Shown one piece after another: positions 6,055 through 10,517 of a stretch of DNA of 10,517 bases. This stretch comes from Chitinivibrionales bacterium (GTDB taxonomy: Bacteria; Fibrobacterota; Chitinivibrionia; Chitinivibrionales; FEN-1185). The notes below the pieces were generated by a model. It ran no database searches. It saw only the letters and a program-made list of their open reading frames with translations, and was not told the origin of the DNA. Every line of letters begins with the position of its first letter. Positions within the stretch are counted from its first letter, which is position 1. The position numbers and the translations under genes were made by a program. The stretch spans positions 1 through 10,517 of the forward strand of contig JAQUMP010000072.1 of assembly GCA_028718065.1 (NCBI GenBank), given 5' to 3'.

Positions 6055-7368
6055 ATGTTTCGATTTCCTCCCTTGCAGGAATATTTGCTTTCGAACGGCG
6101 TGCGCATGATCTGGGTCACCGACCAGGAGCAGCCCGCCATTTCAATTGCCGTGCAGGTCCCCTACGGCCGGTTTTCCGATCCCAAGGGCAAGGAGGGCGT
6201 TTCCGAACTTACCCTGGGGCTTTTACAAAAGGGAATTGCCGGGCTTACGACCGAAGCGTTTATTCAAAAATTCGAATATACCGGTTCGAGCATCTGGGCC
6301 GACATCGGCGACGAACATATCGCCGTCGGCTGCAAACTGCTTTCACAGTTTGCGCCGAGCATTCTGCCGCTCTTCTGGGAGATGATCACAAAACCCGCGC
6401 TTTCCGAGACCGAGCTTAAACGGCTCAAGCGCGAAATGATCACCGGGCTGCAAAGCGAGCGGGCCGACCCGATGACGCTCGGGCACAAACATTTTTTTGC
6501 CGAGCTGTTCGGCAACGACCACCCTGCAGGCCGGATCCACACGATCAAATCGGTCAAGCGCATCGAACTGGCCGATATCCGTTCCTTTTACGAAACCTAT
6601 TTCGTGCCGCGCGAAAGCATTGTCATTGTTGCCGGCAGCTTTGACTTGGAATTCGCCCGCCGGAGCTGGGAAGGGCTTTTTAAAGCATGGGCGCGCACAT
6701 CTCCGGCAAATCCCTCGGTCGCACCGGCGGTACGGCCGGTCGAAAAAACAACCATCCGGCTGGTTAACAAAAGCGATCTCACCCAGGTATCGCTGTGCGT
6801 GGGGCACGGCGCCATCGGTGAATTGCACCCGGACCGCAACGTCTGCGCCCTGGCCAATTACATTCTCGGCGGCGGCAATTTTTCGTCCCGGCTCATGGCG
6901 CACGTGAGAGTTGACAAAGGCAAAACGTACGGGATCGGTTCGCAAATTCTCTCCAACAGTCTTTGCGCGGCATTTCTAATGAGCACCTCCACGAAAAACG
7001 AGCAGCTCACGGACGTTCTGCAATCGATCCTGAAGGTGTATCGGGAATTTTCCGAAAACGGCGTGAGCGCCGACGAACTCGAAAAAGCCAAACAGTTTGC
7101 CGTGGGCAATCTGGCTTTTCAACTGGAGGGCATCGGAAACATCTGCGAAAAACTCCTGTGGCTGCGCCATTTTAAACGGGAAAATTCCTATATCGAACAA
7201 TTTGCCGATATGATCATGGCCATTAAACCGCCGGTTGTTAATGCGGCGATCCGCGCCCACTTTTCTTCGCAACATTTTGTTATTTCCGCCGTCGGCAAAC
7301 GTGCTGCAATCGAAAAAAACCTGGCTTCGTTCGGCGACTGCACGCACGTTGATTTCCGGTCATTATAA
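6055..7368 (+). CDS. M16B peptidase-like protein, non-catalytic subunit
   Basis: A 437-residue M16 homologue of the same length and fold as the preceding protein (N-terminal LSNGVRMIWV strand, about residues 12-21). The zinc site is gone: where HxxEH is expected (about 43-47), the sequence reads SELTLG, with no histidine. It keeps the C-terminal substrate-binding block, with SSRLMAHVR followed by KGKTYG (about 280-297), giving the Arg and Tyr seen in inactive partners of bacterial M16B heterodimers (Sphingomonas SPH2681/SPH2682 type). I infer that it pairs with the upstream catalytic subunit in a clamp-shaped peptidase. The ATG is preceded by AAGGAA nine to five bases upstream, and the gap from the previous stop is nine bases, so both are on one transcript. 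No signal peptide is visible. Confidence 0.9.
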   Translation: MFRFPPLQEYLLSNGVRMIWVTDQEQPAISIAVQVPYGRFSDPKGKEGVSELTLGLLQKGIAGLTTEAFIQKFEYTGSSIWADIGDEHIAVGCKLLSQFAPSILPLFWEMITKPALSETELKRLKREMITGLQSERADPMTLGHKHFFAELFGNDHPAGRIHTIKSVKRIELADIRSFYETYFVPRESIVIVAGSFDLEFARRSWEGLFKAWARTSPANPSVAPAVRPVEKTTIRLVNKSDLTQVSLCVGHGAIGELHPDRNVCALANYILGGGNFSSRLMAHVRVDKGKTYGIGSQILSNSLCAAFLMSTSTKNEQLTDVLQSILKVYREFSENGVSADELEKAKQFAVGNLAFQLEGIGNICEKLLWLRHFKRENSYIEQFADMIMAIKPPVVNAAIRAHFSSQHFVISAVGKRAAIEKNLASFGDCTHVDFRSL

Positions 7369-7383
7369 CAGGCCCGGCGTTTT

Positions 7384-7389
7384 GGAGGG
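7384..7389 (+). promoter_or_regulatory. Ribosome binding site deciding a GTG start of folK
   Basis: GGAGGG lies four bases before the GTG at 7394-7396. The open frame extends 53 codons further upstream, but that extension lies mostly inside the 3' end of the peptidase gene and has no family similarity. Confidence 0.8.
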
Positions 7390-7393
7390 AGCC

Positions 7394-7891
7394 GTGAACA
7401 GAGTCGCCATAAGTCTGGGCGCCAACATTGGGGAGCGGGCCTGTTACCTGCGGACCCTTTTGGACAAAGTTGCGCGGGTTTTGCAAGGGCCTTTGCTGGT
7501 TTCGGCCCTCATGGAAACGGAACCGCTCGAAACCGAAACGGCGCAGGCGTGGTATTTTAACCGACTTCTTTCCGGCCGATTTTTAGGCAGCGCTCCCGAA
7601 TTAGTTAAGGAATGCCTGCGCATAGAATCCGAATGCGGCCGCCGCAGGCCGTTTAAAAACGCTCCGCGCACGGCCGATGTCGATGTTTTGCTTTTCGGCG
7701 ATCTGGTATCCAAAGACCCCGCCTGCACGATTCCTCATCCGCGGTTTTTGGACCGCCGATTTTGTCTGGAAGGTCTTTATCAAATCGCCGCTCAATGGAT
7801 TGTGCCGACTGTAAATCAACCAATCGGAAAGATATATGCGGAAATGCCTGTGTCCGTTCGTCGGCAAAAGATTATTTTTTATGAACAATAA
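7394..7891 (+). CDS. folK: 2-amino-4-hydroxy-6-hydroxymethyldihydropteridine diphosphokinase
   Basis: HPPK transfers pyrophosphate from ATP to 6-hydroxymethyl-7,8-dihydropterin, giving the diphosphate that dihydropteroate synthase uses in folate synthesis; it is cytosolic. The 165-residue product fits the usual ~160. Signatures in order are the N-terminal SLGANIGER with the L...L spacing after it, the ETEPLETE stretch, ESECGRRRP (about 78-86), APRTADVDVL (about 90-99), where the two Asp of DVD bind Mg-ATP, and IPHPRFLDRRF (about 112-122). The start is GTG at 7394, giving MNRVAISLGAN as in the family. It begins 25 bases after the peptidase stop. No other folate gene is in the window, so it is a scattered housekeeping gene. 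Complete and probably functional. Confidence 0.94.
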   Translation: MNRVAISLGANIGERACYLRTLLDKVARVLQGPLLVSALMETEPLETETAQAWYFNRLLSGRFLGSAPELVKECLRIESECGRRRPFKNAPRTADVDVLLFGDLVSKDPACTIPHPRFLDRRFCLEGLYQIAAQWIVPTVNQPIGKIYAEMPVSVRRQKIIFYEQ

Positions 7892-7904
7892 TTGTACCCA
7901 CCGG

Positions 7905-7975
7905 AATCAGAATCGAGAATTCAGGAGCCAGAATGAAAAACTCCAAGAAATATTCTAATGACGGGGAGATATTCT
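7905..7975. repeat. Short direct and inverted AGAAT/ATTCT repeats in the folK-kinase spacer
   Basis: The 99-base spacer carries AGAAT at 7909-7913, 7916-7920 and 7930-7934, including GAATTC at 7917-7922, then the complement ATTCT at 7952-7956 and 7971-7975. The block 7905-7934 reads as degenerate copies of a CAGAAT-type unit. It could fold into alternative weak hairpins and looks like remnants of an intergenic repeat family. Only copy number in the genome would show that. Confidence 0.35.
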
Positions 7976-7977
7976 GA
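7933..7977 (+). CDS. Possible 14-codon leader ORF upstream of the kinase
   Basis: AGGAG at 7923-7927 lies five bases before an ATG that opens a 14-codon frame (MKNSKKYSNDGEIF) ending in TGA at 7975-7977, 13 bases before the kinase ATG at 7991. The Shine-Dalgarno is better than that of either kinase start candidate, so ribosomes could load here and reinitiate on the kinase. The peptide has no recognisable motif, and the ORF overlaps the repeat-like block, so it may be fortuitous. Confidence 0.25.
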   Translation: MKNSKKYSNDGEIF

Positions 7978-7990
7978 AAGCGTTCTTATT

Positions 7991-8698
7991 ATGACTCCCT
8001 TAGAAAACGAAGCGCGGCTACCGGCGCACATTACCCACCTTTGTATCGAAGGGGTAATCGGCGTGGGCAAAACCTCCCTGTGTCAACGCATGGCCGACTA
8101 TTACAACGCCCGTTTAGTGCTGGAACATGCCGACGCCAACCCTTTTTTGCAGCATTTTTACCAGGCGCGCGACCGCTTTGCTTTTCAGACGCAGCTCTGG
8201 TTTTTGCTCTCACGCTTTCAGCAGATGTCCGAAGAGCTGGCCCAGCAGAATTTGTTTTACAGCGCCACGATTACGGACTACCTTTTTGCCAAGGACTCCA
8301 TTTTTGCGCGCATCAACCTGAGCGAACCGGAGCTGGCGCTGTACGAACAGATTTTCGGCCTTTTCACGCCGCGCATTGCGGCCCCCGATTGCGTGGTCTA
8401 TTTGCAGGCGTCAACCGAGACGCTCGTCCGGCGCATCAAAAAACGCGGACGCAGCTACGAGCAGCATATCGACCAGGATTATATCGAAACGCTCAACAAT
8501 GCCTATAATCAATTTTTTTTCAACTACACCGATTCGCCCCTGCTCATCATAAACACCAATGCCCTTGATTTTGTAGAAAACGACAACCACTTCGAGGAAC
8601 TAATCGAACAAATCGTTACCCTTAAATCCGGCACCCATTTTTATCAGCCCTTGGGCGATTCCCTCCCCGGCAAAACCAGGCGGACCAAGGGGCAATAA
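7991..8698 (+). CDS. Deoxynucleoside kinase family protein (dNK/dGK-dAK-like)
   Basis: Phosphorylates deoxyribonucleosides with ATP to make dNMPs for dNTP salvage; cytosolic. From ATG 7991 the protein has 235 residues: EGVIGVGKTS (20-29) is the P-loop with Lys27, EHADANPFL (about 46-54) carries the glutamate and NPF block that precede the substrate site, FQTQLWFLLSRF (about 65-76) is the substrate-binding helix, ITDYLFAKD (about 94-102) corresponds to the family DRS-type block, and RRIKKRGRSYEQ (about 146-157) is the lid. The specific deoxynucleoside cannot be assigned. An in-frame ATG at 7958 would add 11 residues. I prefer 7991 because it puts the P-loop at the usual distance from the N terminus and because 7958 lies within repeat-like sequence; neither has a strong Shine-Dalgarno. 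It ends six bases before panC. Confidence 0.88.
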   Translation: MTPLENEARLPAHITHLCIEGVIGVGKTSLCQRMADYYNARLVLEHADANPFLQHFYQARDRFAFQTQLWFLLSRFQQMSEELAQQNLFYSATITDYLFAKDSIFARINLSEPELALYEQIFGLFTPRIAAPDCVVYLQASTETLVRRIKKRGRSYEQHIDQDYIETLNNAYNQFFFNYTDSPLLIINTNALDFVENDNHFEELIEQIVTLKSGTHFYQPLGDSLPGKTRRTKGQ

Positions 8699-8704
8699 CT
8701 TTCC

Positions 8705-9562
8705 ATGAAGATCGTCCTTGACCATAGGGAAATGTCTTTCTTTGCCGACCAATACCGCGCCCAGGGCAAAACAATAGGGTTTGTGCCGACCATGGGCGCG
8801 CTGCATGCAGGGCACCTTTCCTTGCTGGAAGCGGCCAAAAAGGCCTGCGATATTTCCGTCATGAGCATTTTTGTAAATCCAACCCAATTCGCGCCGCACG
8901 AAGATTTTGCAAAATACCCTCGGCCCTTCGAGCAGGATTGCCGCCTGGCCTCCGAAGCCGGCTGCGACATTCTTTTTGCGCCGGAAAAAAAAGAGCTGTA
9001 TCCGGAAGGTTTCAGCACCTTTATAAAGGTAGAGGGTTTGAGCGAAGCGCTCTGCGGCGGGAGTCGGCCCGATCATTTCCGCGGCGTGGCGACCATTGTC
9101 TGCAAATTAATTAATATTGTAAAGGCCCACAAGGCCGTGTTCGGCCAGAAAGATGCGCAACAGGCAATTATACTCAAGCGCATGGCCTGCGACCTTAACA
9201 TGACGTGCGCAATCGTGGTTGCGCCTACCCTGCGGCTCGAAGACGGTCTGGCCATGAGTTCCCGCAACAATTACCTGAGTAGTGCCGAGCGCAATGCCGC
9301 CGCGTTCATTTACAAAGGGTTGCAACGCGCCCGCGAACTCCATGAGCAGGGCGAGCGACAGGCGCATGTTTTAAAACAAGCCATTCAAGCCGTGTACGCA
9401 CAAACAAATGTTTTTGCCGTTGAATATGTCGAAATCGTAAACACAACCGACCTGCAAGCGCTCGCCGAACTAAAAGGCGCAACCCTGGTGGCCGTCGCCT
9501 GCCGGACCGGCGAAACGCACACAAGGCTGATCGACAATATCGTTTTAGGAGGCTCTTTATGA
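8705..9562 (+). CDS. panC: Pantoate--beta-alanine ligase (pantothenate synthetase)
   Basis: Joins pantoate and beta-alanine through a pantoyl-adenylate using ATP, the last step of vitamin B5 and hence CoA synthesis; cytosolic. The 285-residue length is standard. Signatures are VPTMGALHAGH (27-37), the HIGH-like ATP site with His34 and His37, then FVNPTQF (about 57-63), FGQKDAQQ (about 145-152), and MSSRNNYLS (about 182-190), the KMSKS-like loop. The C-terminal domain, about 190-285, forms the lid. The ATG follows the kinase stop by six bases, with AAGGGG at 8686-8691 as a somewhat distant Shine-Dalgarno inside the kinase's end. panB and panD are not in the window. The stop overlaps the next gene in ATGA. 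Complete and probably functional. Confidence 0.96.
   Translation: MKIVLDHREMSFFADQYRAQGKTIGFVPTMGALHAGHLSLLEAAKKACDISVMSIFVNPTQFAPHEDFAKYPRPFEQDCRLASEAGCDILFAPEKKELYPEGFSTFIKVEGLSEALCGGSRPDHFRGVATIVCKLINIVKAHKAVFGQKDAQQAIILKRMACDLNMTCAIVVAPTLRLEDGLAMSSRNNYLSSAERNAAAFIYKGLQRARELHEQGERQAHVLKQAIQAVYAQTNVFAVEYVEIVNTTDLQALAELKGATLVAVACRTGETHTRLIDNIVLGGSL
9547..9552 (+). promoter_or_regulatory. Ribosome binding site of the GH13 gene inside panC
   Basis: A perfect AGGAGG within the last codons of panC, six bases before the ATG at 9559. Together with the ATGA overlap it shows coupled and strong translation of the following gene. Confidence 0.85.
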
Positions 9563-10517
9563 AAAAAAATATCACCGTTCCCCTGGTCTACAATCTTTTC
9601 CCGCGTCACTATGCGAATATTGACGAATGGAACGGGGCCATCGCGCACATCGCCGGAATGGGATTCAACTGGATTTACATAAATCCGTTTCACGCTACCG
9701 GGTTCTCCGGAAGTCTTTATGCCATAAAAAACTATTACGAGCTCAATCCGATCTTTCTTAAAAAGGGCCAGGATTCCGGCGATTTTCGCCCGCTCAAAAA
9801 GTTTATTGCGGGGAGCATTAATGCCGGATGCAACATAATGATGGACTTGGTCATTAATCACACGGCGTTTGATTCCCCTTTGGTAAAATCAAACCCGCAA
9901 TGGTATCTTCGCGACCAGTGTGGAAAACTTGTCAGCCCCAGCGCTATAGACCCGGCCGATGCCACCAAGGTAACGGTCTGGGGCGATCTGGCGGAAATCG
10001 ACAATAAAAACAGCGGCGATAAAAAGAATCTGTGGGCCTACTGGGACAAGTTAGTCGCTTTTTATCAAGCAATGGGGATCACGGGTTTTCGCTGCGACGC
10101 CGCCTACCAGGTGCCGGCGGAATTATGGACCGCCCTTATCGGCCATGCCAAAAAACGCCATCCCAAAACTATCTTTATCGCCGAAACGCTTGGCTGCCGG
10201 CTCTGCGAAATCGATGCCTTGGCCTCAGCCGGTTTTGATTATCTTTTTAACTCCTCCAAGTATTGGAATTTTGATAAGAGTTGGTGTGTTGAACAGCATG
10301 CCGCGAACAAGGTAATCGCCCCCTCGATATCGTTTCCCGAATCGCACGATACCCCCCGGCTTGCCGGCGAGCCGCCGGGAACCGTTGACATGCAAAAAAG
10401 CCGCTATGCCTTTGCCGCGCTTTTTTCCGCGGGCCTGCTCATGCCCATGGGCTATGAATTCGGGGCAAAAATAAAAATGAACGTGGTTACCGGATCGCCG
10501 GGTGACGTCGAAAAGCC
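9559..10517 (+). CDS. Glycoside hydrolase family 13 (alpha-amylase family) enzyme, partial
   Basis: The N-terminal 319 residues of an open frame running past the right edge. It forms most of a GH13 (beta/alpha)8 barrel acting on alpha-glucans by a retaining mechanism. The four conserved regions are present: DLVINH (96-101), GFRCDAAY (176-183) with nucleophile Asp180, FIAETLG (206-212) with acid/base Glu209, and ESHD (261-264) with transition-state Asp264. The start of the barrel (YNLFPRHY, about 11-18; WIYINPFH near 38-45) and the FRCDAAY block recall maltosyltransferase-like (GlgE-related) enzymes more than secreted amylases. There is no signal peptide, so a cytoplasmic role in glycogen or trehalose-type metabolism is likely. 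The ATG overlaps the panC stop by four bases, with AGGAGG six bases upstream. No N-terminal carbohydrate-binding domain precedes the barrel. The exact activity needs the missing C-terminal part. Confidence 0.88.
   Translation, partial: MKKNITVPLVYNLFPRHYANIDEWNGAIAHIAGMGFNWIYINPFHATGFSGSLYAIKNYYELNPIFLKKGQDSGDFRPLKKFIAGSINAGCNIMMDLVINHTAFDSPLVKSNPQWYLRDQCGKLVSPSAIDPADATKVTVWGDLAEIDNKNSGDKKNLWAYWDKLVAFYQAMGITGFRCDAAYQVPAELWTALIGHAKKRHPKTIFIAETLGCRLCEIDALASAGFDYLFNSSKYWNFDKSWCVEQHAANKVIAPSISFPESHDTPRLAGEPPGTVDMQKSRYAFAALFSAGLLMPMGYEFGAKIKMNVVTGSPGDVEK

Noticed and set aside
6343..6945. A 200-codon open frame on the minus strand
   Set aside because: Antisense to the second M16 gene and without any domain signal; a shadow.
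7235..7393. N-terminal extension of folK by 53 codons
   Set aside because: The extension overlaps the peptidase gene in another frame. The GTG at 7394 with GGAGGG gives the normal HPPK N terminus and length.

Overview
The window looks like chromosomal DNA from a Gram-negative bacterium that cannot be placed firmly from this sequence. GC appears moderate, the Shine-Dalgarno sites are clear (AGGAGG type), GTG and TTG starts occur, and the tRNA gene lacks an encoded CCA. No phage, insertion-sequence, plasmid or CRISPR signature is visible. An origin in an uncultured lineage is a guess.

Left half, minus strand (4187 down to 1): a lipid or surface-molecule locus. It starts with a 592-residue fusion of a LicC/PntC-type sugar-phosphate/choline-phosphate nucleotidyltransferase and a CobD/HisC-like PLP enzyme. 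Next come a LysE-family membrane protein (ATGA overlap), a CDP-alcohol phosphotransferase with the complete catalytic motif, and, after a 158-base gap with its own probable promoter, an alpha-oxoamine synthase most like bacterial serine palmitoyltransferase (cut by the left edge). Read together, the fusion could make a CDP-activated amino alcohol, the phosphotransferase could move that head group to a lipid, and the last enzyme could start a sphingoid base. The set suggests an amino-alcohol phospholipid or phosphosphingolipid pathway; this is inference.

Middle (4188-4710): a noncoding divergent region. It holds a 78-base element of two inverted arms, each with its own GC-rich hairpin (REPIN/MITE-like), a tRNA-Pro(CGG) gene, and candidate promoters for the tRNA and the rightward genes.

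Right half, plus strand (4711 to the edge): a compact run of six genes. These are an active M16 zinc peptidase and its zinc-site-less partner, folK (folate synthesis), a deoxynucleoside kinase (dNTP salvage), panC (pantothenate synthesis) and a GH13 alpha-amylase-family enzyme overlapping panC by four bases and cut by the right edge. The one wide spacer here, between folK and the kinase, contains short direct and inverted repeats and a 14-codon leader ORF with a good Shine-Dalgarno. Apart from the peptidase pair, the run mixes housekeeping cofactor and nucleotide functions.
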